The position numbers and the translations under genes were made by a program. A model generated the notes under the pieces. The model had not been told where the DNA came from, searched no databases, and saw only the letters and a program-made list of their open reading frames with translations. A stretch of 64,000 nt of DNA from Kitasatospora aureofaciens (GTDB taxonomy: Bacteria; Actinomycetota; Actinomycetes; Streptomycetales; Streptomycetaceae): positions 1-64,000 of the forward strand of contig NZ_JAHTKP010000029.1 of NCBI RefSeq assembly GCF_019192735.1. Direction: 5' to 3'. Positions 1 through 8,530 of the stretch are shown one piece after another; position 1 is the stretch's first letter; each line of letters starts with the position of its first letter.

Positions 1-1
1 C

Positions 2-67
2 GCCCGACGGATGACCCGGCGCAAGTCGAGCACCGAACTGGTGCTCGCCCGACAGGCCGCCTGCTGA
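2..67 (+). CDS. Possible 3' end of a gene entering from the left
   Basis: An open frame enters from the window edge and reads 21 residues, ending RQAAC before a TGA at 65-67. Codon third positions are mostly G or C, but such a short piece proves little. Product unknown. Confidence 0.25.
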   Translation, partial: ARRMTRRKSSTELVLARQAAC

Positions 68-266
68 TCACCCACCAGCCGACCCACCAGGCCAGCACAC
101 CCCGACGTCAATTTCTCCCAACGCCGTAAGCCGACCAGTCACAACCGCCGGACGGCCGGCGCCCGGCCGCACCCCGGTGCGAGCCGCCCGACACGGCCGG
201 CCGACCTGCACGCGCGACCTGACCACTCCCCTTCACCCCGGGGCCGGACAGGGGCCACCAGGGGGA

Positions 267-316
267 CCCAGCAGGGCCCGTACCCACGCGGACGCGTGGG
301 TACGGGCCCTGCTGGG
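267..316 (-). terminator. Very long perfect hairpin terminator
   Basis: Two perfectly complementary 24-base arms (267-290 and 293-316) are separated by only two bases. There is no U tract, as is common in actinobacteria. It lies 77 bases beyond the stop of the leftward ricin-like remnant and probably ends the lanBC transcript. Being symmetric, it could also stop rightward transcription. Confidence 0.75.
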
Positions 317-392
317 CTCTGGGCGTGCGCGCCGAGTTCGGCGAGGGGTGGGCCCCGGCCCGACGGCGGCCGGACCGGGGCCTGAGGGTACG

Positions 393-653
393 TCAGGCGG
401 TGGGGTTGAGGCTCCAGCGCTGGTTCGCGTGGTTCTCCGCGTACCACTGGATCACCGGGGTGCCATCGCGCGGGGCCCCTGCTCCACCGGAGTGATGGTT
501 CAGGGCCTGCCCGTCGCCGCTGGCCGCCCATGTGGCCGGGTCGTGAGGGAACCGGCCTCCCGGGACGGACCACGCACGGGATGCGTGTCGCCCAGCGGGG
601 TTGAGTACGCCGGGGACCAGTGCGCCCAAGACCGTTCGGGGCGTGCGGCTCAT
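393..653 (-). pseudogene. Remnant of a secreted ricin-type lectin-domain protein
   Basis: An 86-residue leftward frame starts with ATG at 653 behind an AGGAG ribosome site. Its last 25 residues contain GTPVIQWYAENHANQRWSL, the end of a ricin B-type trefoil repeat with its QxW signature. The N-terminus resembles an export signal only weakly, and the middle does not look like a lectin. A ricin repeat needs about 40 residues and usually occurs three times, so this is probably a deleted or frameshifted lectin or secreted hydrolase tail. It sits 34 bases past lanC and may be co-transcribed with it. A tiny functional protein is possible but less likely. Confidence 0.45.
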
Positions 654-686
654 CGGGAGTCACTCCTGATCAGTCCAAAGGAACGG

Positions 687-1949
687 TCAGCCGATCAGGA
701 GGAAGGCGTCCCACTCCGCCGCGGGGTCGGCGGTGGTGGTGCGGGTGTAGCCGTGGAGGGCGAGGGCGGCTCCGGCGGTGCCCTCCAGGAGGCCGGAGGG
801 GTGACCGGCGGCGAGGGCGGTGTCGAGTTCGGCCCCGACGGTGGCGGCGAGCGCGGGCAGGTGTGCGGCGAGTTCGGCGGAGCCGGACTCCTCGGCCGTG
901 CGCTGGGTGATCCGCAGCAGGCCGGCGGTGCCGTGGCAGAGGCCCGGGCCGTCGAGGTTCCAGCCGCACGGGTCGGCGGCCAGGGTGCCGGCCAGGGCCG
1001 CGACGGCGGTGGCCTGCCAGTCGGGGCGGCGCAGGGCGGCGCCGGCGAGGAAGAGGGCGCGGGCGGCGCCGGGGGTTCCGTAGCACCAGGCGGCCCGCGT
1101 CGGCGGATCGGCGGGCGGGCGGCCGGCCCGTTCGTCCTCGACGCGCAGGGTCATCGGCCAGGAGCCGGTGGGGGTTTGACGGGCGGCGAGCCAGCTCGCC
1201 AGGGCCTCGATCGCCTCGTCGATCGCCTCGTCCTGACCGGGCAGGCCGACCCCGCGCAGCCTGGCCAGGGCCAGCAGGGCGAGCGGGCCCGGGATCCCGT
1301 GCGCCAGGCCCAGGTTGAGATGCCCCTGAGGGAAGTCGGGGTCCGCGCCGGGCAGTCCCGGTCCCCCGGCGGTCCACCAGCGCGGGAGCGTGGTGCCGGT
1401 CGGCTCGGCCAGCTCGACGAGTGCGGTGAGCAGGTCGGCCAGTGCCGGGCCGTCCGGCTCCAGGGCGAGCAGCAGCCGGCCGAGGCCGGCCACGCCGGAG
1501 ACGGTGTCGAAGGTGTGCGCGCGCAGGCCCGCGCCGGCGGCCAGGTCGGCGCGCAGCTCGGCGACGCGGGCGGCGGCGGCCTGCCGGACCCGGGGGGCCA
1601 GCGCGTCGAGCAGCGAGCGGTACTCGCCGGGGCGCCGGGCCATGGTGCGGGCGGCGAAGGCGAGCGCGGCGGCGCCGGAGAAGAGCCCGCCGCCGCGGGT
1701 CCCGCCGGGGGACTTCACGGCGGCCGCGAGCTGGCCGTGCGCGGCGCGGCGCAGCTCGGCGGCTGCCTCCGGGGCACCCTCGGCGTCCTCGTGGTCGGCC
1801 AGGACGGCGAGGGCAAGCGCGGTGCCGGTGCGGCCGGCCGCGAGGGCGTGCTCCGCGCCCTGGTGGGGAGCGGGCGCCGGGGGTCGTCCGGGGGTGCCGG
1901 GCCGGCTGAGGAGCTCGGCCACGGTGCGGATCCGGTCCGTCGTGCTCAA
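687..1949 (-). CDS. lanC: Lanthipeptide cyclase LanC
   Basis: A 420-residue LanC-like zinc enzyme that would add cysteine thiols to dehydrated Ser/Thr of the precursor, closing lanthionine rings. Family signatures are in order: LAHGIPG, WCYGTPG, LCHGTAG and LLEGTAG. The Cys of WCYG and the Cys-His of LCHG are the expected zinc ligands. The length fits class I LanC. The start is set by overlap with lanB: TTG at 1947-1949 shares two bases with the lanB TGA (TTGA junction), preceded by GGGAAGG. This implies translational coupling. Substrate is inferred from the precursor gene about 3.7 kb away. Confidence 0.9.
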   Translation of the reverse strand: MSTTDRIRTVAELLSRPGTPGRPPAPAPHQGAEHALAAGRTGTALALAVLADHEDAEGAPEAAAELRRAAHGQLAAAVKSPGGTRGGGLFSGAAALAFAARTMARRPGEYRSLLDALAPRVRQAAAARVAELRADLAAGAGLRAHTFDTVSGVAGLGRLLLALEPDGPALADLLTALVELAEPTGTTLPRWWTAGGPGLPGADPDFPQGHLNLGLAHGIPGPLALLALARLRGVGLPGQDEAIDEAIEALASWLAARQTPTGSWPMTLRVEDERAGRPPADPPTRAAWCYGTPGAARALFLAGAALRRPDWQATAVAALAGTLAADPCGWNLDGPGLCHGTAGLLRITQRTAEESGSAELAAHLPALAATVGAELDTALAAGHPSGLLEGTAGAALALHGYTRTTTADPAAEWDAFLLIG

Positions 1950-4900
1950 CGTGCCTTCCCGGGGTTCGAACGGCGGGCGCGGTGGGCTTCGACCGCGCCC
2001 CTGGCGAGGGCGTAGGCCCGGCGCTCGGCCTCGCGGTCGATGCCGACCAGACGGTTGTGGCCCATGTGCAGCAGCGAGGCCAGGACCGGGTCGGCCGACG
2101 GCGCGTCCAGTCGGACGGCGTAGCGGGCGAGGGCGGTGGCCCGGTGCTGCCAGGCCTCGGTCAGGCCGGGCTCGGCGGACAGCAGGCCGCCGGCCGGGAG
2201 GGTCGGCCCGTCGGGGCCGATCGCCCTCAGTGCGGCTGCACGCTGGGAGCGGAACGCCTGGTGGTGCCGCTCGGACTTCGGGTACACCGCCGCCAGCCAG
2301 GCGCCGACCGGCGGTGCGCCGGGTGTGGCGGCGGTGGCGGCAGCGGCGGTGGCGGCGGTCGTGGCGGTGGCGTGGTGGTCCGCCGGGTGGGCGGCGCGGG
2401 CGGCCAGGAAAGCCTGCGCGGTGCCGGCGATGTTCACGGCGGCGAGCAGTTCCCGGGAGAGCCGGCGATCCGCCCGGGCCTGACGCAGCGCGGCGAGGGC
2501 GACCAGGCTGTCGGCGTGGAAGACCCGTTCGGCGTCGGCGAGGACCTCGGCGCCGCCGTAGCGGTCGGTCTCCGGCGCGTAGCTGTCCAGGCGCAGGTCG
2601 GCGGCGAGACCGGCTCGGCGCAGCTCCAGTGCCCAGTCGTGCAGGGCGGGCAGCAGGGCGGTGGCGAGGGTCGGCGGCGCGCCGTGGAAGCGCAGCCGCA
2701 GATGCGGTGCCGGATCCTGGTAGCGGACGAAGAACCAGCGGTCCACCTCGGCCGGCAGCGCCTCGACCAGCCCGGGCAGGTGCTCGGCGAGGATCTCCTC
2801 CTGGCGCGCCTCGGTGGCCGCCAGCCGGGCGAACAGCCAGGGCCCTCCCGGCAGTTCGGCCATGCGGGGACGGCTGACGGGAAGCCGGCGGCGGGTCCGT
2901 ACCGCGGCCGGCGGGTCCGTCCGACGGCGCAGCGGGACCACCAGTTCGGCGGTGCGGGCGCCGTCGGGCCCGTGCAGCCAGCCGTGGTCGCCGGCGGGGG
3001 CGAGGTCCTCCTGAAGCACGGTGTGTTCGGCGGAGCGCGCGTGGCTGTGCAGCAGGCGCCGGTGCCAGGGGAGGTCGAGGTCCAGGCTGATCCGCTGGTC
3101 GCCGCTGACCAGTTGGACGGCAACCGGCACCCCCCAGCGCCGGCGCCAGCGGGCCAGTCCCTCGGCCCACTGGGCGAAGGGGGCCGAGGCCGCCGGGACG
3201 GGAGCGGTCAGCCGCCAGGTGGCGGGCGCCAGCACCACCCGGCCCCGGCGGACCCGGGGCAGCGCGGGTGCGCTGACGGCCGAGCCCCAGTCCCAGGGCT
3301 GCCAGGGCCGCTGACCGATGAGCGCGACCTCCTGGAGGAAGCGGGCCGCGTTGGGCGCGCCGGTACGGAGGTTGAGCACGTGGTGGGCGGCGGCGCGGAC
3401 CTCTCGGCCGAGGCGGCGGGAGTAGACGGCGAGGCGCTCGAGGTCGGCGAGCACGACCAGATCGTCCAGCGGCAGCACGGAGGGGCCGCCCGGGTCGGCG
3501 AAGGCGCTGACCACCACCCGGTGGTCGAGCCAGCGCGGGGTGAGCGCGATGTTGGCGTGGCGGGGCCGGTAGGGGGTGAACTCCAGGTGCGCTTCGAGCG
3601 CGTCGTCGTCGCCTGTCCCAGCGCTGGGGCTGGAGTTGGGGCCGGGGCCGGCGCCGGGGCTGGAGTTGAGGCCGGGGCCGGGGTCGGCGCCGGGGATCAG
3701 GCTGGAGCTGGGGGTTTGGCCGGCGCAGGGGGCGAGGCCGGCACCGGCGGCCTCGGCGAGCAGGGCACCCGGAGCTGATGGGCCATCATCTTCGGCGTCG
3801 GCAAGCAGGGTTGCGAAGCGGCCGAAGGTGGCCCCGGCGCGGTCGCTGCCGGCCACCGGGGAGAGCACCAGCCGGAAGTCCCCGGCGGCCAGCGCCTCGG
3901 CGGAGTCGGCCGCCAGCTCGGCGTACAGCTCCAGGGAGGCGGGCGGGGTGTCGGCGGCGGCGTCGGCCCCCTCGCGGGGCGGCGCGAGGCGGGCCAACAG
4001 GTCGTCGTCCAGGACGACTTCGGGCAGCAGGCCGTCCGGTCCCCGGTCGGCGAGGGCGCCCGCCGCGAGCTCGGCCAGCAGCCGGTCGCGGGCCGCGTCG
4101 GCGTCGGTGCGGGCCCGGGAGGGCTGCGGGTTGGCCGCGCCGCGGCCGCCGACCGGGCGCCGGTAACCGGCCGGCGCCCCGAGGCCGGTGTCGGGGTCGA
4201 GCAGTTCGGCCAGCGGGACGGGGCTGTCCGCCCCGTACCGCTCGACGAACTCCGCGTGGTAGGTGCGCAGATGCTCCGGCGCGGAGGTCGGCGGCGAGAG
4301 CTGCCACAGGACGGACGCGGCCTGCTCCAGCTCGGTGCGGACCTCGTCCGGCAGGACCACCTCGGCGTCCAGCGCGAGGTCCGCGTGGAGTGGGCGGTCG
4401 GACGGGGCGAGGCGGGTCATCCGGGCCCGCGCCTGGCGCAGCAGCCCGGTGGCCCGTCCGCGTGGCAGTGCGGACGCGCGCGCCAACAGCTCGCGGACGG
4501 CGGCCAGTTCGGCGTGTGCCGGGTGGCCGGCGGGCAGCCGGTCGAGCACATGGCCCAGCAGGTCGGTGCAGTCCGGCGGGGGCGTCAGGTCGGTGAGCAG
4601 GAAGCCCTGGGCGACGAGCGAGCGGACCAGGCCGACGACCGCCTCGGCCGGGGCCGCCGGGAACTCGGCGGCCAGCGCGGCGAGCAGCTCGGCGTGCCGC
4701 AGCGGCTCGGCGGCGGCCCGGACGGCGGCCCGCACCACGGCGGTCGCCCGGACGGTGCGCTCGGCGACCGGCTCCGCCTGGGCGCCGGTGGCGGGGCCGC
4801 CGGCGGCGGGGCGGCGCCCGGGCAGGTAGGGCAGGATCAGCCGGTCCCCGCGCAGGTGGACCTGCTGGTCCACCGCCAGGCGAAGGCCGGGCAGCACCGT

Positions 4901-5395
4901 GGGGTCGGTCCGCAGCCGGTCCAGCAGCGGGAGCAGCCAGCCGAGGTCGGGGCGCAGGGCGCGGCGCTCGGCCCTGTCCCAGCGGATCTCGGCCGCCGCG
5001 CCGAAGCGCCCGCGTGCCACGGCGGCCATCAGCCCGAAGGGGGTCGGCCGGGTGGCCATCCGCAGGCGGTAGCGGCTGACCGCCTCGGCCGCCCGGCGCA
5101 GGGCAGCGGGGCGCAGCGCGGCGGCCTCGGCGGGTGTCGTGCCTGCCGCGGCCTGGTCGAGCAGGTCGGCCAGGGAGGGGCTGGAGACCTCGATCGCCTC
5201 CCGCAGGGCCGGGTCGGCGGCGGCCTCGGCGAGGTACGCCAGCAGCGCGGCGGCGTCGGGCTGCGCTGCCGGCTGGTCGGCGGAGGTGGCCGGAACGCTG
5301 TGCCGGTCCGAGCGCGGCAGCGCCGGCGTCCGCAGCAGGACCGGGCCGGTCGCGGTGAAGAGTTGGTCCTGCCGCGCTCCGTGCGTCTCGCCCAC
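1946..5395 (-). CDS. lanB: Full-length lantibiotic dehydratase LanB
   Basis: An 1149-residue class I dehydratase that would use glutamyl-tRNA to activate Ser/Thr of the precursor and eliminate glutamate to give dehydroamino acids. The N-terminal part has the lantibiotic dehydratase signature (RMATRPTPFGLMA, about residue 115). The C-terminal 280 residues form the elimination domain (RWFFVRYQDP, DSYAPETDRYGG). Both domains are in one chain, unlike split LanB systems. A Gly/Pro/Ser/Asn linker at about residues 560-600 is encoded by short tandem repeats and looks inserted. GTG start at 5395 behind GAGGAG. It is divergent from the precursor gene and overlaps lanC. Confidence 0.9.
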   Translation of the reverse strand: MGETHGARQDQLFTATGPVLLRTPALPRSDRHSVPATSADQPAAQPDAAALLAYLAEAAADPALREAIEVSSPSLADLLDQAAAGTTPAEAAALRPAALRRAAEAVSRYRLRMATRPTPFGLMAAVARGRFGAAAEIRWDRAERRALRPDLGWLLPLLDRLRTDPTVLPGLRLAVDQQVHLRGDRLILPYLPGRRPAAGGPATGAQAEPVAERTVRATAVVRAAVRAAAEPLRHAELLAALAAEFPAAPAEAVVGLVRSLVAQGFLLTDLTPPPDCTDLLGHVLDRLPAGHPAHAELAAVRELLARASALPRGRATGLLRQARARMTRLAPSDRPLHADLALDAEVVLPDEVRTELEQAASVLWQLSPPTSAPEHLRTYHAEFVERYGADSPVPLAELLDPDTGLGAPAGYRRPVGGRGAANPQPSRARTDADAARDRLLAELAAGALADRGPDGLLPEVVLDDDLLARLAPPREGADAAADTPPASLELYAELAADSAEALAAGDFRLVLSPVAGSDRAGATFGRFATLLADAEDDGPSAPGALLAEAAGAGLAPCAGQTPSSSLIPGADPGPGLNSSPGAGPGPNSSPSAGTGDDDALEAHLEFTPYRPRHANIALTPRWLDHRVVVSAFADPGGPSVLPLDDLVVLADLERLAVYSRRLGREVRAAAHHVLNLRTGAPNAARFLQEVALIGQRPWQPWDWGSAVSAPALPRVRRGRVVLAPATWRLTAPVPAASAPFAQWAEGLARWRRRWGVPVAVQLVSGDQRISLDLDLPWHRRLLHSHARSAEHTVLQEDLAPAGDHGWLHGPDGARTAELVVPLRRRTDPPAAVRTRRRLPVSRPRMAELPGGPWLFARLAATEARQEEILAEHLPGLVEALPAEVDRWFFVRYQDPAPHLRLRFHGAPPTLATALLPALHDWALELRRAGLAADLRLDSYAPETDRYGGAEVLADAERVFHADSLVALAALRQARADRRLSRELLAAVNIAGTAQAFLAARAAHPADHHATATTAATAAAATAATPGAPPVGAWLAAVYPKSERHHQAFRSQRAAALRAIGPDGPTLPAGGLLSAEPGLTEAWQHRATALARYAVRLDAPSADPVLASLLHMGHNRLVGIDREAERRAYALARGAVEAHRARRSNPGKAR

Positions 5396-5663
5396 CGTGC
5401 TCCTCGTGCCGTGTGCCGTATGCGCCGTGCCGTGTGCCGCCGCCGGGTGGGCGGCGCCGGGCGCCGTAGGCCGCTCCGGCCGGCGGGTTGGGTCGTGTCT
5501 ATCCCGACGATCGAAAGCTGTCCACCGATGATCAGCCGGCGTTCATATTTGGCTGAATTCGTCTATTCATCTGCGCGCAATCATTGTCGGTGCCATGCAC
5601 GAGTACCTAACGTCCGCTGCAGTCCGCCGCGATCAGACGCGGTACCGACGAAGGGAGGCCCCC
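5396..5663. promoter_or_regulatory. Divergent promoter region of lanB and the precursor
   Basis: This 268-base gap separates lanB (leftward) from the precursor gene (rightward), so both promoters must lie here. A 13-base direct repeat, gtgccgtgtgccg, occurs twice just upstream of lanB in its likely untranslated leader. The stretch 5530-5590 is much more AT-rich than its surroundings and probably holds the promoter cores. No clear -35/-10 pair can be assigned by eye. Confidence 0.5.
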
Positions 5664-5795
5664 ATGGCCACCGACATGCAGGAGCTGTTCGACCTCGACG
5701 TGCAGGACCTGGTCGCGACCGACACCGTCGAGCAGGAGGAGTCCTTGATCAGCATCTCCTGTGACGGCTCCTGCTTCCGCCCGTACTGCATCTGA
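5664..5795 (+). CDS. lanA: Class I lanthipeptide precursor peptide
   Basis: A 43-residue peptide starting MATDMQELFDLDVQDL. The FDLD segment matches the FNLD-type leader box that class I LanB enzymes recognise. The leader is acidic, and the last 17 residues, SLISISCDGSCFRPYCI, are the likely core, with four Ser and three Cys. The SISCDGSC part recalls the nisin A/B-ring region. Up to three thioether rings are possible. The ATG at 5664 follows GGGAGG; an upstream in-frame ATG at 5595 lacks such a site. Cleavage site and ring pattern are not determinable here. The gene is alone on this strand, facing lanBC and convergent with the JmjC gene. Confidence 0.85.
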   Translation: MATDMQELFDLDVQDLVATDTVEQEESLISISCDGSCFRPYCI

Positions 5796-5846
5796 CTCTG
5801 ACCCAGAGGCAGCACCGCGCCCTCGCGCGTTCCCGTCGGCCGTTCC

Positions 5847-6764
5847 CTAGACGGTCAGCGGCCCCCGGCCCGGCGCCGCCGCATCATCCCCGACCGGCTC
5901 GGGCAGCGGCCCCCGGGCCAGTCGCAGCAGTTCCTCCGCCGTCAGTTCGGCCAGCCGGGCGCGGCCCAGCCGGAGCACCTCGGCGGCCGTGGCCAGCAGC
6001 TCCGCCTCCGTCGCCGGGCGCTGCGGCAACGCGTTCGCCCAGCCGCCCGCGGCCAGCCACTCGCCCACGGCGTCGCGCAGCCGCCCCGTTCCCGCCTCGC
6101 GGATGGTGAACGACAGGTGCACGGAAAGCCCCTGCCGGCCCGTCGCCATATGCGGCGCACCGCGCGGCACGTACAGCACCTCACCCGGCCGAAGCACCGA
6201 CTCGAGCGCCACCGCGCCGGGTTCGGGGGCCGGCCCCGGGTGCCAGCGCCCGTCGGCGGGCGCCTCGTGGACCGTCCACTCCTTCTCCCCGGCGAGCTGC
6301 ACGACCAGCACGTCCGCGTCGTCCCGGTGCACGTCCAGCCCGCGCCGGCCGGCGCCCGTCGCGAAGCAGAACGCCTCGGTCCGGCGGCCCAGTTCGAGCG
6401 CGATGCCGGTGGCCAGCGCACGCACGGACGCGTGCCACTGGTCCAGCTGCGGCAGCAGCAGTGTGGCCCCGTCGGCCAGCAGCGCGGCGATCCGGTCCGG
6501 GTCGGCGAAGCCCCCCTCCCTGCGCCCGGCCACCGTGCGGGCCGTACAGAACTCGGCGGCCGGGACGACCTCGCCCGCCCGGACCATCTCCACGTACGGC
6601 ACCCGCAGCAGTCCGCCGCGCAGCACGGCGTCCAGCTCACCCGTCCGGGGCAGCCCCGGCGGCCACTCCTCCGTGCGGAACACCTGCGGCCGGCGTTCCT
6701 CCAGCACCTTGCGGAAGACCTCCGTGTCCCCCACCAAGCCGGCCAGTACCCGCGTTCGCTCCAT
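5847..6764 (-). CDS. JmjC/cupin-type Fe(II)/2-oxoglutarate oxygenase
   Basis: A 305-residue cupin-4/JmjC protein, a fold that hydroxylates peptide or protein side chains using iron and 2-oxoglutarate. Iron ligands are visible as HRDD (HxD, about residue 165) and a later His in VPRGAPHMA. ATG at 6764 follows GGAGG. It is convergent with the lanthipeptide precursor, only 51 bases away, so it belongs to the locus by position. A plausible job is beta-hydroxylation of a core residue; Asp34 in CDGSC would be one candidate, by analogy with the unrelated Asp hydroxylase CinX of cinnamycin. That role is inference. A ribosomal-oxygenase-like housekeeping role is the alternative. Confidence 0.8.
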   Translation of the reverse strand: MERTRVLAGLVGDTEVFRKVLEERRPQVFRTEEWPPGLPRTGELDAVLRGGLLRVPYVEMVRAGEVVPAAEFCTARTVAGRREGGFADPDRIAALLADGATLLLPQLDQWHASVRALATGIALELGRRTEAFCFATGAGRRGLDVHRDDADVLVVQLAGEKEWTVHEAPADGRWHPGPAPEPGAVALESVLRPGEVLYVPRGAPHMATGRQGLSVHLSFTIREAGTGRLRDAVGEWLAAGGWANALPQRPATEAELLATAAEVLRLGRARLAELTAEELLRLARGPLPEPVGDDAAAPGRGPLTV

Positions 6765-7274
6765 AGTCCGTACCTCCGTCCAGCGGCCCGCCACCGGCCG
6801 GCCGTCGCACAACCTACGGATGGACACCGGGAGTCGGTTCACCGGCGTGTCGCCGGCCCGATCAGGACCGGCCAGCTTCACGCCTCGCCCCGCCGCCCGC
6901 CGCCACCCGCCCGGACCTGGCCCGACGCAACGTCACCCCGCCGACCACACCCGGCCCGGGACTCCGCAGGGCGTCCGCGGAGCCTCCGTGGGAAACATCA
7001 CACCCGGCGGCGCGGCCGGTCAGACGATGCGACGGGAACCGCTGACAGACCACGTCGGGCGGGAGCGCCGGTCGCCACGCCGGGGCGCAGAGGCGCAGCC
7101 CTTCGCGCTCACGGACTCCACCTCCGCGAGCGGCGAATCCTCAGGACCGCCGGCGGCGAGGTACCAGGCGGTGGAAGCCAGGGGCCCCGCGGCACCGCGG
7201 CCCGTCCGTGAGGTACGCGTGGCCCGTGATGTCGAAGCGCCGGCGTACCCCCTTCCGCCTGTCCGCGCGAGCTC
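6765..7274. other. Non-coding or decayed stretch
   Basis: No intact gene is supported. On the minus strand between about 7230 and 7085, two frames read like one protein broken by a shift (FDITGHAYLTDG in one frame, WYLAAGGPEDSPLAEVESV in the next), suggesting a small decayed gene. The promoter of the JmjC gene must lie near 6765-6900. Confidence 0.4.
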
Positions 7275-7619
7275 TCAGAGGTAGTTCCCGTCGAAACCGC
7301 GCTCGCCGGCCGCGGCGCACGTGTCGTCGCAGTCGTGGGCGACGTCGGCCAGCCAGCCCAGCAGCGGCGCGCACACGTCGTCCGCCGCCCCTCCGCGTTG
7401 TGTTCCGCGGCGGGCGAGAAGCGCTGCGACAAACAGGGCGACCGGCGCGGTGGCCTCGTGGATGCTGTTCTGATGACGCACCAACTCGAGGCCGCCAAAG
7501 GCGGCACGGGCTTCGGGCACGGTCGGGCCCGGGTCGAGGAGCCGGACCAGGCACGGGTACAGCTCCTCGCCGGTCCCGAAAGCGGTCTCCGGCGATGCCC
7601 AGTCCGTCCCGCGCAGCAC
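7275..7619 (-). CDS. Hypothetical protein, HEAT-like N-terminal fragment
   Basis: About 114 residues from a GTG at 7619 (MLRGTDWASPETAFGTGEEL). The segment ELVRHQNSIHEATAPVALFVAALL resembles the start of actinobacterial HEAT-repeat-like hypothetical proteins, in which a His-Gln-containing loop precedes an Ala/Leu-rich helix. Those proteins are usually longer; this one stops abruptly after GFDGNYL, so it may be truncated. A longer ATG start at 7817 would overlap the upstream membrane gene and is GC-skewed, so I prefer the internal GTG. Function unknown. Confidence 0.4.
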   Translation of the reverse strand: MLRGTDWASPETAFGTGEELYPCLVRLLDPGPTVPEARAAFGGLELVRHQNSIHEATAPVALFVAALLARRGTQRGGAADDVCAPLLGWLADVAHDCDDTCAAAGERGFDGNYL

Positions 7620-7714
7620 GGCCCACGGGCCGGGCGGTGCGCGAGCGGATTGCCGTGCCGCGTCCGAAGGCCAGGACCTCGACCCGGCGGCCGGCCGGTT
7701 CCCCCGAGGCCGGC

Positions 7715-8269
7715 TCAAACGGGCCCTGCCGCCGTCCTTCGCGCCCGGGCCCGCGCCCACGACCACAAACCCGCGCCCACCAGCAGAGCCGCCCCCAACG
7801 CGTACACCGGCAGCCAACGCGTCGTCGTCGCCGCCAGGCAGTCGTTGACGGCCTGGCGGCTCTGCTCCCTCTGCATGTACGCCAACGCGTCAGCGTCACG
7901 ACCGGCCAGCTCCCCCAGAGTGGCCTGCGTCCGCAGACTCCCGTAGCGGCCGGACTCCACGCACCCGCGCCGGGCGCCCGGCATGGGGAACAGCCAGTCC
8001 CAGCGCTGCAGTGCCGGAGCCAGCGTCAGTGCCACGCACAGACCCACGACCAGCGAGTACGCCGCCAGACTCCACGCGTAGGCAGCCCGTCGACCCGGCT
8101 CCGGCACCGGCGCACGGCCGAAGGACAGGACCACCGCGAGAAGCGTCACACCGAGATAGGTGGAGAACCACTCCCACGAACCCTGCGCGAGCGAGAACGC
8201 CAGCACCACGGCAAGCGCGGTCCCCAGCACACCTGCATCACCGGCCACCCGCTCCCCGCCCACGGCCAT
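7715..8269 (-). CDS. Hypothetical membrane protein
   Basis: About 184 residues from ATG at 8269. Four hydrophobic segments are visible: two near the N-terminus (VLGTALAVVLAFSLA and YLGVTLLAVVLSF), one at AYSLVVGLCVALTLA, and one near the C-terminus (LPVYALGAALLVGAGLW). A loop of about 60 residues between the third and fourth contains two Cys. The C-terminus is Arg/Ala-rich and probably cytoplasmic. The start is uncertain because no good ribosome site precedes it. It lies upstream of the HEAT-like gene on the same strand. Not recognised. Confidence 0.5.
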   Translation of the reverse strand: MAVGGERVAGDAGVLGTALAVVLAFSLAQGSWEWFSTYLGVTLLAVVLSFGRAPVPEPGRRAAYAWSLAAYSLVVGLCVALTLAPALQRWDWLFPMPGARRGCVESGRYGSLRTQATLGELAGRDADALAYMQREQSRQAVNDCLAATTTRWLPVYALGAALLVGAGLWSWARARARRTAAGPV

Positions 8270-8485
8270 GGGGCGACGGACATCTCGACGGCTGCGCCCA
8301 CCCACATGCTCTCCCGCTCTCCAGTCCGCCTCCAGGGCACCAGCCTCCCGCCACCACCCGCCACCACCCCCTGCCACCACACCGGTACACCCCTGCCCCC
8401 ACTCGCCCGGCCCAGCCACCCCGGGACACCAGGACCCGGACAGGGCGAACCCACGACAGGCCCCAACGGCCACGCCGCAGCCCGG

Positions 8486-8530
8486 GACGATTGACTTCCT
8501 CCCCGGGCTAAGGCACGGGGATTCCGGCCG
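8486..8530 (-). mobile_element. Orphan right end of an IS200/IS605-type element
   Basis: Read on the minus strand, 8520 to 8491 begins ggaatccccgtgccttagcc and continues into ggggaggaagtcaa. This is the characteristic hairpin end found after tnpB in IS200/IS605 (IS1341-type) elements, where it forms the scaffold end of the tnpB-associated guide RNA. No tnpB reading frame exists on either side, so only the end remains. A second hairpin (gcgcgggggcttcgccccgtgc) follows immediately at about 8537-8558. Confidence 0.6.

Noticed and set aside
177..2015. 612-residue rightward frame over lanC
   Set aside because: It is a mirror frame of lanC with Gly/Arg/Ala-rich noise and no domain; the LanC motifs are unambiguous on the other strand.
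5633..5815. 60-residue leftward frame over the lanthipeptide precursor
   Set aside because: No ribosome site and it is the antisense of a clear FDLD-type precursor.
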